Below are positions 43,099-51,809 of a stretch of DNA of 64,000 nucleotides, in pieces. This DNA comes from Gemmatimonadaceae bacterium. Its GTDB lineage: Bacteria > Gemmatimonadota > Gemmatimonadetes > Gemmatimonadales > Gemmatimonadaceae. How positions within the stretch are numbered: position 1 is the stretch's first letter; each line of letters begins with the position of its first letter. The DNA is taken from assembly GCA_036003045.1 (NCBI GenBank), contig DASYSS010000046.1, positions 32,531 to 96,530 of the forward strand, read 5' to 3'. Position numbers and translations under genes: made by a program. Under the pieces are notes generated by a model that saw only the letters and a list, made by a program, of their open reading frames with translations, did not search any database and was not told where the DNA came from.

Positions 43099-44345
43099 CG
43101 ACTTCGGCCGGCGTCGCCGAAGCGGTGGCGAACACGCCGCCGAGCGAGGTCGGCGGCGATCGCTCGCCCATCGCCGAAATGCTGGCGACGCGGGCCGCGT
43201 TGAACGCCGCGTTCTTCGCCGCCGAGTCGCAACGGATCGCCGAGCTGTGCGCGACGATGGCCGACCGCTTCGTCCGCGGCGGCCGGCTGATCGCGGTCGG
43301 CGCATCGCCGGCTGCGCGGTCCGACGCGCGGCACGTCGCCGTCGAGTTCATGCATCCCGTCATCGTCGGCAAGCGCGCGCTGCCGGCGATTGGCTTGACT
43401 GGCCTCATCGACGGCGCCGTGAACCGCTTGGCGGCGCTCGCTCGGCAGGACGACATCGTGATGTGTTTCGGCGGCGACGAAGGGCTCGAGGCGGCGTTGT
43501 CCGAATCGCTCGCCCTCTGCCGACGTCGCGGATGCCTCACGATCGCGTTCGAATCCCTCGGCGCCGAAGTCGAGCTCGAGCCGCCGAGCGACGATCCATT
43601 CGCGCGCCAGGAAAGCATCGAGACACTGTACCATGTGCTGTGGGAGCTCGTGCACGTGTTCTTCGAGCACGGCACGACGACGGCCAGCCCTGAAAATCAC
43701 CCCGGCGGCTCGGCGTTTCTCTATCCATTCCTCGCTGGCGCGCCGACCGATCGGGCGGCCATTCTGCGTGACGTTTCCGCTTCGGTCGTCGCGAAGGCGC
43801 GTGACGTCAACGCGCTCCGCGGGCGCATGCTGGATGACCGCGGCGCCGCGATTCTCACCGAGGCGGCCCGCGATGTGGCCCGTCGTCTCGCGTCCGGCGG
43901 CAGCGTGTTCGCCTTCGGGAATGGCGGCTCGGCGACCGACGCGATGGATCTCGTCGCCGATTTGCGATGCCCGCCCCGGCACATGGCGGGTGGCCTGTCG
44001 CCGCGCCGCGCGCTCGACCTCACGGACGATGTTTCCATCGTCACCGCGCTGGCGAACGACGTGAGCGTCGACGTCATCTACGCGCGGCAGATTGCCGCGC
44101 TCGCCGGCCCGGAGGACATCGCCGTCGCGTTTTCCACGAGCGGAAGCTCACGCAACGTGATCGCCGCGCTCGACGAGGCGCGCCGCCGTGGCTCTCTGAC
44201 CGTCGCTTTTACCGGGTACGACGGCGGACAGATCGCGCACGACGGGCACGCCGAACATGTGATCAACGCCCCGTCGCAGCACATCCCGCGCATTCAAGAG
44301 GCGCACGCGACGGGCTACCACATTCTTCGCACGCTGATCGGGTGA
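43095..44345 (+). CDS. Double SIS-domain protein (GmhA-like)
   Basis: 416 residues with two SIS domains. The N-terminal one (about 40-165; RLIAVGASPAARSDARHVAVE) is diverged; the C-terminal one (about 245-410) has the phosphosugar motif FAFGNGGSATDAMDLVADL and VAFSTSGSSRNVIAAL. The second resembles sedoheptulose-7-phosphate isomerase (GmhA). SIS-domain genes recur in group 1h clusters, but their substrate is unknown; no LPS heptose gene is adjacent. An ATGA overlap with hypB makes it the last gene of the hydrogenase run; a stem-loop covers its stop codon. Confidence 0.8.
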   Translation: MTTSAGVAEAVANTPPSEVGGDRSPIAEMLATRAALNAAFFAAESQRIAELCATMADRFVRGGRLIAVGASPAARSDARHVAVEFMHPVIVGKRALPAIGLTGLIDGAVNRLAALARQDDIVMCFGGDEGLEAALSESLALCRRRGCLTIAFESLGAEVELEPPSDDPFARQESIETLYHVLWELVHVFFEHGTTTASPENHPGGSAFLYPFLAGAPTDRAAILRDVSASVVAKARDVNALRGRMLDDRGAAILTEAARDVARRLASGGSVFAFGNGGSATDAMDLVADLRCPPRHMAGGLSPRRALDLTDDVSIVTALANDVSVDVIYARQIAALAGPEDIAVAFSTSGSSRNVIAALDEARRRGSLTVAFTGYDGGQIAHDGHAEHVINAPSQHIPRIQEAHATGYHILRTLIG

Positions 44346-44363
44346 GAGGCTGGCCTCTCACCC
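44340..44363. terminator. Stem-loop terminator between convergent genes
   Basis: A perfect inverted repeat GGGTGAGAGG / CCTCTCACCC around CTGG, including the TGA stop of the SIS gene. It can serve the hydrogenase operon and, from the other side, the DUF892 gene that ends 8 bases beyond. No U-tract follows on either strand, so it may need Rho or act as a 3' stabiliser. Confidence 0.5.
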
Positions 44364-44370
44364 GCGCTCG

Positions 44371-44952
44371 CTACGGTCTCAGTTCCGAATCGCGATCCCG
44401 GCCACCGCCGACGCCGCGTTCGCGGACGGGCTCCGACCGAATCTCGCGCTCGACGGCGATCCCTTTCTCGGCGTCGGGGTTCACAACGCTCTCGGCGATC
44501 TGCGTGAGCTTTTTGTTCGTCTCCCCTTCTTCATCGAGCGTCTGCTGGAGAAGCTCGGCATCTTCGTCGAACCCAAGCGCTCGCGCGAACGTCCGCGCGC
44601 AACCGTAGGCCGCCATCTCGTAATGCTCGACGCGCTGCGCCGCGGCGATGAGTCCCGCGTCGATCACATCTTGGTCGCCGTCGTCTTTGATGAACTCCTC
44701 GCCTTCCTTGAGCAGCCCCGCCATGCCTCTACACGTCTTGCCGTGCGGCGCTTCGTTCAGGCGCCGAGCGATCTGCTCCAGTCGCAGCGCGTGTTGTCGA
44801 GTCTGCTCCAAATGCTGCTGGAAACCATCGCGGAGCCTCACGTGCGAAGACTTGTCGATCAGCTTCGGCAACGCGTCCAGAATCTGACATTCGGCGCTGT
44901 AGAGGTCCTGAATCTGGTCGACGTACAAATCGCGCAGTGTTTCGAAAGCCAT
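44371..44952 (-). CDS. DUF892 ferritin-like protein (YciE/YciF family)
   Basis: 193 residues forming a four-helix bundle typical of DUF892: LRDLYVDQIQDLYSAECQIL with Glu ligands, HLEQTRQHALRLEQI, and VEHYEMAAYGCARTFA (second ExxH-type metal set). The family is tied to osmotic and oxidative stress; diiron binding is expected. The ATG at 44952 is preferred because GGAGG lies 7 bases upstream; ATG 44958 is too close to it. The last 35 residues are Arg/Glu-rich and unconserved. Confidence 0.85.
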   Translation of the reverse strand: MAFETLRDLYVDQIQDLYSAECQILDALPKLIDKSSHVRLRDGFQQHLEQTRQHALRLEQIARRLNEAPHGKTCRGMAGLLKEGEEFIKDDGDQDVIDAGLIAAAQRVEHYEMAAYGCARTFARALGFDEDAELLQQTLDEEGETNKKLTQIAESVVNPDAEKGIAVEREIRSEPVRERGVGGGRDRDSELRP

Positions 44953-45003
44953 GGTCATGCCTCCGTCAGACGTGTGAGCGTCTGAGCGCTGCACGAACTA
45001 GAC

Positions 45004-45149
45004 CGGTGGACGGGTGGACGGGTGGACGGGTGGACGGGTGGACGGGTGGACAGGTGGACGGGTCACCGCAGTTTCACCGGTCTACCGGTTTACCGGTCTA
45101 CCGGTCTACCGGTCTACCGGTCTCCCGGTCTCCCGGTCCACCGGTCTCC
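45004..45149. repeat. Two-part 8-base tandem repeat array downstream of lepA
   Basis: On the plus strand about seven copies of GGTGGACG (45006-45062) are followed by a 14-base break and about nine copies of CCGGTCTA or variants (45077-45149), ending at the lepA stop. The halves are imperfectly complementary: seven of eight positions per unit can pair, one as G-U, so a long hairpin is possible. The break (TCACCGCAGTTTCA) resembles the repeat unit of the array at 10908-11020. Confidence 0.85.
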
Positions 45150-45150
45150 G

Positions 45151-46950
45151 TCAATCCACCTGCAACACCGCCAGGAATGCCTCCTGCGGAATCTCGACGG
45201 CGCCGACCTGCTTCATGCGCTTCTTTCCTTCCTTCTGCTTCTCGAGAAGCTTGCGCTTGCGCGTGATGTCGCCGCCGTAACATTTCGCGAGGACGTCTTT
45301 GCGCAGCGCCTTGACCGTCGTGCGCGCGATGACCTTGTTGCCGATCGCCGCCTGGATCGCGACCTCGAACAACTGGCGCGGGATGAGCTCTTTCAGCTTG
45401 TCCGCGATCTTGCGCCCCCACTCGTACGCCTTGTCGCGGTGGATGATCACCGAGAACGCGTCCACTGGGTCGCCGTTGATCAGCATGTCCAGCCTGACGA
45501 GCGCGCTCTCACGATACTCGAGCATCTCGTAGTCGAGGCTGGCATAGCCTCGGCTGATCGTCTTCAGCTTGTCGAAGAAGTCGAGAATGATCTCCGACAG
45601 CGGAAACTCCCAGTCGAACTCGACGCGCGACGAGTCGAGGTACGTCATGTTCTTGTAGACGCCGCGGCGTTCCGTGCCGAGCGTCATGATGGGGCCGATG
45701 TAGTCGGCAGGCGCCATGATGCGCGCTTTGACGTACGGCTCCTCGATGCGGGCGATGATTCCCGGATCCGCAAGCTTCGACGGGCTTTCCAGCAGCTCCA
45801 TCGTGCCGTCGGTGTGGTAGACGTGGTACTCGACGTTCGGCACCGTCGTCACCAAGGCTAGATCGAACTCGCGCTCCAACCGTTCCTGGACAATCTCCAT
45901 ATGGAGAAGCCCTAAAAAGCCGCAGCGGAATCCGAAGCCGAGTGCGGTGGAAGTCTCGGGCAGGTAGTGCAGGGAGGCGTCGTTGAGCTGAAGCTTCTCC
46001 AGCGCGTCGCGCAGCGTCTCGTACTGCGTCGTGTCCGTCGGGTAGAGTCCGGCGAACACCATCGAGTGCACGTCCTTGTAGCCGGGCAGCGGTTCGACCG
46101 CCGGCGCCGACGCGTCGATGATCGTGTCGCCGGCGCGCGTCTCTCGCACCGTTCGCACGTTCGCCACGACGTAGCCGACTTCACCGGGACCGAGCGAATC
46201 GCCCTCGACTTGGCGAAGCTGGTTGTATCCGACCTCGGCGACCTCGTACGACTCGCCCGAGCCGGCGGCGAATTTCACGAGCATCCCGGGGTGAATCGCT
46301 CCGTCCACGACGCGCACGCTGGCGATCGCGCCGCGATAGCGGTCGTAGTACGAATCGAAGATGAGCGCGCGCAGTGGGGCGGATGGGTCGCCGCGTGGAG
46401 CGGGGACCCTCGCGACGATGGCCTCGAGCAGCGCGTCGATGCCGACCCCTTCTTTCGCGCTCACTAGGAGAATCTCTTCGGGCCTCGCGCCGATGAGGTC
46501 GTGCACCTCCTGCTTGCGACGTTCCGGTTCCGCGCCGGGGAGATCGATCTTGTTGAGGACCGGAATGATCTCGAGTCCCGCGTCCAGCGCGAGAAACAGG
46601 TTCGACAGCGTCTGCGCTTGAATTCCCTGCGACGCGTCGACGACGAGGATCGCCCCCTCGCACGCGGCGAGCGAGCGGGACACCTCATAGGTGAAGTCCA
46701 CGTGCCCCGGCGTGTCGATCAGGTTGAGCTCGTACGCCTCGCCGTTGGCCGTGGTGTGCGTCATCCGCACGGCGTTGAGCTTGATCGTGATGCCGCGTTC
46801 ACGCTCCAGGTCGAGCGTGTCGAGCACCTGGTCCTTCATTTCACGCTTCTGCAGCGTCCCGGTCGCTTCGATGAGCCGGTCGGCCAGCGTGGACTTGCCG
46901 TGGTCGATGTGCGCGACGATACAGAAGTTGCGAATGTGGTCGAGCTTCAA
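45151..46950 (-). CDS. lepA: Elongation factor 4 (LepA)
   Basis: 599 residues, full length. GTPase motifs are [10 protein letters not shown] (G1), RERGITI (G2), DTPGHVDF (G3) and NKIDLPGA (G4). The EF-G-like domains follow, then the LepA-specific C-terminal domain with [20 protein letters not shown]. LepA back-translocates or remodels stalled ribosomes under ionic or cold stress. The protein ends AFLAVLQVD, directly abutting the repeat array. The 200-base upstream stretch has no gene and probably holds its promoter. Confidence 0.97.
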   Translation of the reverse strand: MKLDHIRNFCIVAHIDHGKSTLADRLIEATGTLQKREMKDQVLDTLDLERERGITIKLNAVRMTHTTANGEAYELNLIDTPGHVDFTYEVSRSLAACEGAILVVDASQGIQAQTLSNLFLALDAGLEIIPVLNKIDLPGAEPERRKQEVHDLIGARPEEILLVSAKEGVGIDALLEAIVARVPAPRGDPSAPLRALIFDSYYDRYRGAIASVRVVDGAIHPGMLVKFAAGSGESYEVAEVGYNQLRQVEGDSLGPGEVGYVVANVRTVRETRAGDTIIDASAPAVEPLPGYKDVHSMVFAGLYPTDTTQYETLRDALEKLQLNDASLHYLPETSTALGFGFRCGFLGLLHMEIVQERLEREFDLALVTTVPNVEYHVYHTDGTMELLESPSKLADPGIIARIEEPYVKARIMAPADYIGPIMTLGTERRGVYKNMTYLDSSRVEFDWEFPLSEIILDFFDKLKTISRGYASLDYEMLEYRESALVRLDMLINGDPVDAFSVIIHRDKAYEWGRKIADKLKELIPRQLFEVAIQAAIGNKVIARTTVKALRKDVLAKCYGGDITRKRKLLEKQKEGKKRMKQVGAVEIPQEAFLAVLQVD

Positions 46951-47172
46951 AATTCAGACTCGTCGCGTCGGGGAAGCGGTCCGAAACCACTAGGTGAAAG
47001 AGCACGGCGCGCGCCCGGGGTCGTGCGCGCGTGTGAAACCTATTGATGTTCACGCCTTTTCGGTCGTGTCCGGCTCGGCTCGGGCTGTCGGGTCGCGTTC
47101 ACGGAGGAGAGTCGCGGGACGCCGCGACGAGTCGGGAAGCGACAAGCCTTCGCCGGCGAAAATTGACCGAGC

Positions 47173-47207
47173 CAAAAAGAAAACGGGCCGCCACGTGGCA
47201 GCCCGTT
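47173..47207 (-). terminator. Rho-independent terminator
   Basis: On the minus strand, AACGGGC and GCCCGTT enclose the inner palindrome GCCACGTGGC with one mismatch, followed directly by TTTTCTTTTT. It lies about 33 bases after the stop of the 549-residue lipoprotein gene, and is the clearest intrinsic terminator in the window. Confidence 0.85.
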
Positions 47208-47239
47208 CCCCCCTTTCCCCCAACCAGCAACTAGACCAG

Positions 47240-48889
47240 CTAGTTCTTTCCCGGCGGCTTCCCGGTCGACGAAGACGATGCCGGTGGCGGCGATGCCGGT
47301 GGCGGCGATGCTGGGGCGCTGCGCGGAGCAGACGGCGCCTCGACTCGCATCGGCGGCGGGGACGGCGCCGGCGACGACATGCGCGGCGTCTCCATTCGTG
47401 GCGCTTCGACCCTCGGCGCAGGCGCCGGGGCCATATGCGGCGATTCCGTGCGCGGCGACTCAACTCGCTGCTGCGGCGCGGCGCGAGGCGCGTCGCTGGA
47501 CGGCGTGTAACGCGCACCCGTGTTGGGCGCTTCGTAGCCGCGAGCGCTCGGCGCACGACGCGCATTCGCGTCTTCGCTGCCCGCGTTCGTTTGCGACCGC
47601 GAATCGTTGTTGCCGTTGCCGCGAATCACCATGCCGCCCGTCTGGAAACCGTTGCCGGCATCGTGCGCGCGGCGCTCAGGACCGACCGTGCGAGGCGCGA
47701 GAACTTCGGCGCCGACCGGATCCTGGTGCGACACGAGGCCGCGCGTCCGGTACTGCGGCGAACCGTCTTCAGGCGCGAGCGCCATGTGCGATCCGTTCGC
47801 TCCGCCGACGTCGGTCGCGCTACCCGGTGCGAGGCGCATCGGTCCCGGCTGCGGCGTGTGCGGCCGATTCGGAATCTGATTGATGCCGATCAGACGGGTG
47901 CCTGGGTTCGCCGTGGGCGGATTCTGCGCGATGACCCCCCAACCGTAGCCGTATCCACGGGGGCGGTAACCAAAGGGCGACGTCCCGGCCTGGTAGTAGC
48001 AATCGAACCCCGAGTCGTACAGATACTGAGCTCCGCGCCACCAGAACGGCTGGCCGTATCCGTACAGGTAGACCGGATTGAACGAGCTCAGACCGAACGG
48101 CGTCGAGGCGAAGCCGTACGAGAAGCCATAGCCAAATCCGCTACACATCTGCGCCCCGTACACGTCGTTGAGCGCCGCGAAAGCCGACCGACCGCCGTAG
48201 ATCGTTTGAGTGTCACGAATGTTCGCGAATCGAACCGTGTAGCTCGACGCGTTCGTTCCAGCAAGCAGCGCGGCCAACTCGTAAACGGCAGGACGGGGGT
48301 CCTTCATGAAGTTGGCGTCGTCGATGTCGAACGAATCCCAGTAGCCGCCAGTCGAGAATTTCTCGAAGTGCATCGGCTGCCACGATGCGATCACGAAGAC
48401 CCAACCGAGACCGCCGTTGTACGAATCGTTGACGGCCCGGGCGTCGAGGCGGGGCATTCCTGGTGAGAATCGCGCCCGGTACTGGTCCACGAATCCGCCG
48501 AAGAACTGCGCCGTCTGATAGGACGCGCGGCCGTGAGTGAATCCGTTGTCGATCGGCGTCTCCGGGAACGAAATCCTCAATACGCCGTCGGCGTCGATGT
48601 GTCCGACGAGAACGTAGGCGTCGTCCTCGAGACGAAAATTCGCGCGCACGAGCTGCGAGCCCGCGGCGTTCTCCACCTCGGTATAGATCGAGACGCGAGG
48701 CCCCTCTTCATTCGCGTATCCGCCGCCTCTCGTCGCCGGCGACGATTCGCCGGCGCCCGATGGCGCCGCAGCCGTCGCCTGGTCCTGGCTGAACCAGGAG
48801 CTCGAGGGGGCGCCGCTCGAGGCGACGCACCCGGCGCTCGCCATCGCAACGGTGGTGATCGACGCGACAACTCGACGACGCGACATCAT
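47240..48889 (-). CDS. Lipoprotein with a low-complexity Pro/Ser/Ala tail, unknown function
   Basis: 549 residues. A lipoprotein signal (MASAGC) follows a basic MMSRRR start with GGGAG about 8 bases upstream. The first domain (about 60-200) has beta-strand pattern and the segment VRANFRLEDDAYVLVGHIDADG, resembling DUF4384-type or immunoglobulin-like domains of surface lipoproteins. The middle is rich in aromatic and Gly residues (GFGYGFSYGFASTPFG). The last 150 residues are a disordered tail with repeats such as VEAPRMETPRM. A function cannot be assigned; outer-membrane exposure is likely. It has its own terminator. Confidence 0.75.
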   Translation of the reverse strand: MMSRRRVVASITTVAMASAGCVASSGAPSSSWFSQDQATAAAPSGAGESSPATRGGGYANEEGPRVSIYTEVENAAGSQLVRANFRLEDDAYVLVGHIDADGVLRISFPETPIDNGFTHGRASYQTAQFFGGFVDQYRARFSPGMPRLDARAVNDSYNGGLGWVFVIASWQPMHFEKFSTGGYWDSFDIDDANFMKDPRPAVYELAALLAGTNASSYTVRFANIRDTQTIYGGRSAFAALNDVYGAQMCSGFGYGFSYGFASTPFGLSSFNPVYLYGYGQPFWWRGAQYLYDSGFDCYYQAGTSPFGYRPRGYGYGWGVIAQNPPTANPGTRLIGINQIPNRPHTPQPGPMRLAPGSATDVGGANGSHMALAPEDGSPQYRTRGLVSHQDPVGAEVLAPRTVGPERRAHDAGNGFQTGGMVIRGNGNNDSRSQTNAGSEDANARRAPSARGYEAPNTGARYTPSSDAPRAAPQQRVESPRTESPHMAPAPAPRVEAPRMETPRMSSPAPSPPPMRVEAPSAPRSAPASPPPASPPPASSSSTGKPPGKN

Positions 48890-49092
48890 TCGCGACTCCC
48901 GCGAAAGAGAGGTGTATACAATTAAGCATACACAGGGTCGGCCGCGCAAGACCCAATTTTCCGGCGACTTCCTAATAGAACGCCCGGCCGACCAACCATC
49001 CCTGCTTCTATTACACCTACGCCACGAATTAGATGGGCGTTGCGGTCCCTAGGCAACCGGGCGCCCTCCCCGTTTACCTTTCCCGCCTTCCC

Positions 49093-50004
49093 ATGGAGAG
49101 CACCCAGGCCCTCCGCGCAGACCTCTTCGACCCAGCCAGCCTCGCTGCCCTGGGGCGCATTGAGATTGTCGCCAGGTGGGTCGTCGACGGGTTCATGGCG
49201 GGGCTCCATCGCTCGCCGCGAAAGGGGTTCTCGGTCGAGTTCGCCGACTATCGGCCCTACCAGGCCGGCGACGACCTGCGCTACATCGACTGGAAGATCG
49301 CCGCGCGCTCCGACCGCTGGGTCGTCCGCCAGTACGAGGAAGAGACCAACCTCCGCGCCACCATCGTGCTCGACGTCAGCCGCTCGATGGCTTGGACCGG
49401 CTCGCCCGAGCGATTGACGAAACTCCAATACGCCGAGCGGCTCTCCGCCGCGCTCGCGTTGCTGTTGCTCCGTCAGCGTGACGCGATCGGTCTCATCCGC
49501 TTCGACGATCGAATCCGCAGCGCTGTGCCGCCGCGCGCGCGACACGGCCAGTGGCGCCGCGTCATCGCCGCGCTCGAGGAACCCGGCGAAGGCAGGGCGT
49601 CGAGCGCGCCACAGGCACTCGAGCAGGCGGCCCGATTGATCAGCCGCCGCGGGCTCATCGTCCTGATTTCCGATTTGCTCATGGACACGACGGACGTCGA
49701 ACGGGCGATGCGCACGCTGCGCGCGATGGGCCACGACGTCACCGTCCTGCACATCCTCGACCCCGCCGAACGAGACCTTCCCGCGGCGGGCGAAGCGCTC
49801 TTCGTCGACCCCGAGAGTGAGTTGGCCGTTCCCGCCAGCGTCGCCGACGTTCGCGCCGCCTATCAGAACACGGTCGTCGAGGTCATCGACGAATGGCGGA
49901 GCGTTCTGGGTGCCGCGGGTGTCAGCTACGAGGTCGTCTCCACCGACGCCCCGTTCGGCGTTCCGCTCCGCCGCGCGTTCGCGGTCCGCCAACAGCTGCC
50001 GTGA
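49093..50004 (+). CDS. DUF58 domain protein (von Willebrand factor A-like)
   Basis: 303 residues. The conserved DUF58 block GFSVEFADYRPYQAGDDLRYIDW lies near residues 45-67 (in part: YQAGDDLRYIDW) and is followed by a VWA-like fold with an intact metal site start LDVSRSMAW and LISDLLMD. DUF58 proteins usually act with a MoxR AAA ATPase as metal-dependent chaperones; no MoxR gene is in the window. The stop overlaps the next gene (GTGA), a BatA-like membrane protein. No Shine-Dalgarno sequence precedes the ATG. Confidence 0.85.
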   Translation: MESTQALRADLFDPASLAALGRIEIVARWVVDGFMAGLHRSPRKGFSVEFADYRPYQAGDDLRYIDWKIAARSDRWVVRQYEEETNLRATIVLDVSRSMAWTGSPERLTKLQYAERLSAALALLLLRQRDAIGLIRFDDRIRSAVPPRARHGQWRRVIAALEEPGEGRASSAPQALEQAARLISRRGLIVLISDLLMDTTDVERAMRTLRAMGHDVTVLHILDPAERDLPAAGEALFVDPESELAVPASVADVRAAYQNTVVEVIDEWRSVLGAAGVSYEVVSTDAPFGVPLRRAFAVRQQLP

Positions 50005-51809
50005 GCTTTCTCGCGCCGCTGTATCTGGCTCTGGGCGCGGCGGTCGCGGTGCCCCTTCTCATCCACCTGATGCGCCGCCGCATCGGCGCCCGCATCGATT
50101 TCCCCGCCGCGCGCTATCTGCTGCGCGCCGAGAAGGAACACAGCCGCACCCTGAAAATCAGAAACCTCTTGTTGATGTTTCTGCGCGTGCTCACGATTCT
50201 CGCCATCGCGTTCGCGGCGGCGCGGCCGTTGGCTGAATGGGTCGGCGCGGGACACGCACCCACCGCGCTCGCGATCGTCGTCGACAACTCGCTCAGCTCG
50301 TCGGTCGTGGTGAACGGGCATCCGCTGCTCGCCGAATTCAAATCGATGGTGCGCGACGTGCTGTCGAGCGCAACGTCGGCGGACCGGATGTGGATCGTGA
50401 CGATCGACGGAAACGTGCGCGGCGGCAGCGTCGCGCTGCTGCGCGATGAGATCGAGCGCATGGAAGCCATATCCGGCGCGGGCGATCCGGGGCTCGCGCT
50501 GTCGCGGGCGGCAGCGGTCGTGCGAGCCTCGGGGCTTGGCGCGCGACAGATCGCGCTCGTCACCGACGGCCAGCCCACCGAGTGGCAGAACGTTCCTCCC
50601 CTCGCCGACGCGCAGATCGTGCTGTATGTGCCGAACGGGCCGGTGGCGGTGAATCGCGCCGTCACGCTCGCCGAGGCGCGACCGTCACGCTGGACGCCCC
50701 GCGGAGAGATCGCCGCGCGATTTCAATCGACCGATTCGACGACGTACCGCATCACGCTCAACGGCCGAACGTTCGCTCGCGGCACCGCCGCGCCGAACGA
50801 AGAAGTCACGGTACACGCCTCGCCGCCCGAGCGCGGCTGGTTGGCGGGAACCGTCGAGCTGGAGCCGGACGAGTTGGCCGCCGACAACTCTCGGCCGTTC
50901 GCGGTCTGGATCGGTCCCGCGCCGGGCGTGACCGTCTCGCCGGGCGCGGGTCAGTTTCTCAAAGACGCGATCGACGTGCTGAAGTCGTCGTCGCGCGTCG
51001 TCGACGGACACGACATCGCCGTCGTCAGCGCCGACGAGCTCACGACGCTGCCCGCGCTCATCGTCGCGCCGAACGATCCGGTTCACCTCGGCGCGGCCAA
51101 CCGCGCGCTCGAGCGAATGGGCATCCCGTGGCGTTTCGGCCTGCGTCGATCCGGCGAAGCGAGCGCTCGCGGCCCGGAGTTGGACGGGGTGACGAGCACC
51201 GCGCGCTACGAGTTGGCGGCCCAAACCGGAGCGGTCGCGGACACGCTGGCCAGCGTCGGCCAAGAGGCGTGGATCGTCGCGGGTGGACATTACGTCCTCG
51301 CCGGGTCGCCGATCTCCCCCGACGCGACCAACCTTCCCGTGCGCGCGTCGTTCGTCCCCTGGCTGGGCGGCGTGCTCACCGAGCGTCTCGTCGGTGAGCC
51401 GGGACAGGTCCTTGCTTCGGAGCCCGGCAAGCATCTGCCGCGTCCTCGATGGGCCGACGGAATCGAAACGGCCGACGGGCAGCGGACGCCGATCGGCGAC
51501 GCGCTCGACGTTCCCGATCGGACGGGTACGTACTTCCTCACGCTCAACGCCCGGCGCGTCGGCGCTCTCGTCGTGGCGCCGCCGTCTGGCGAGTCGGTGC
51601 TCGACCGATATTCGGCCCGCGACCTCGCGCAGCGGCTTCGCGTGAACCGTGTGCTCGTTGCCCCCGACGCCGGAACGTGGGCCTCGCTCTCGTTCCGCGC
51701 CGCGGCGCGCCGGTCGCTCATCGAGCCTGCGCTGATCGTGGCTCTTCTTCTCCTCGTCGCAGAAACGCTCGTCATTCGGCGGCGCGCCGCGCTTCGTCCG
51801 GCGGCCTGA
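50001..51809 (+). CDS. BatA-like membrane protein (aerotolerance N-terminal plus VWA-like domain)
   Basis: 602 residues from a GTG inside the DUF58 stop. The N-terminal two helices (FLAPLYLALGAAVAVPLLIHLMRRR, quoted in part: LGAAVAVPLLIHLMRRR, then RNLLLMFLRVLTILAIAFAAARP) define the BatA/aerotolerance-regulator domain. A VWA-like region follows with IVVDNSLSS, in which the metal motif DxSxS is altered to DNSLSS. Later residues have no recognised domain, and a single helix ends the protein. With DUF58 it probably forms a MoxR/BAT-type envelope stress system. Confidence 0.8.
   Translation: MSFLAPLYLALGAAVAVPLLIHLMRRRIGARIDFPAARYLLRAEKEHSRTLKIRNLLLMFLRVLTILAIAFAAARPLAEWVGAGHAPTALAIVVDNSLSSSVVVNGHPLLAEFKSMVRDVLSSATSADRMWIVTIDGNVRGGSVALLRDEIERMEAISGAGDPGLALSRAAAVVRASGLGARQIALVTDGQPTEWQNVPPLADAQIVLYVPNGPVAVNRAVTLAEARPSRWTPRGEIAARFQSTDSTTYRITLNGRTFARGTAAPNEEVTVHASPPERGWLAGTVELEPDELAADNSRPFAVWIGPAPGVTVSPGAGQFLKDAIDVLKSSSRVVDGHDIAVVSADELTTLPALIVAPNDPVHLGAANRALERMGIPWRFGLRRSGEASARGPELDGVTSTARYELAAQTGAVADTLASVGQEAWIVAGGHYVLAGSPISPDATNLPVRASFVPWLGGVLTERLVGEPGQVLASEPGKHLPRPRWADGIETADGQRTPIGDALDVPDRTGTYFLTLNARRVGALVVAPPSGESVLDRYSARDLAQRLRVNRVLVAPDAGTWASLSFRAAARRSLIEPALIVALLLLVAETLVIRRRAALRPAA

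Noticed and set aside
45004..45149. CRISPR array
   Set aside because: Units are 8 bases, contiguous and without spacers; no cas genes are in the window.
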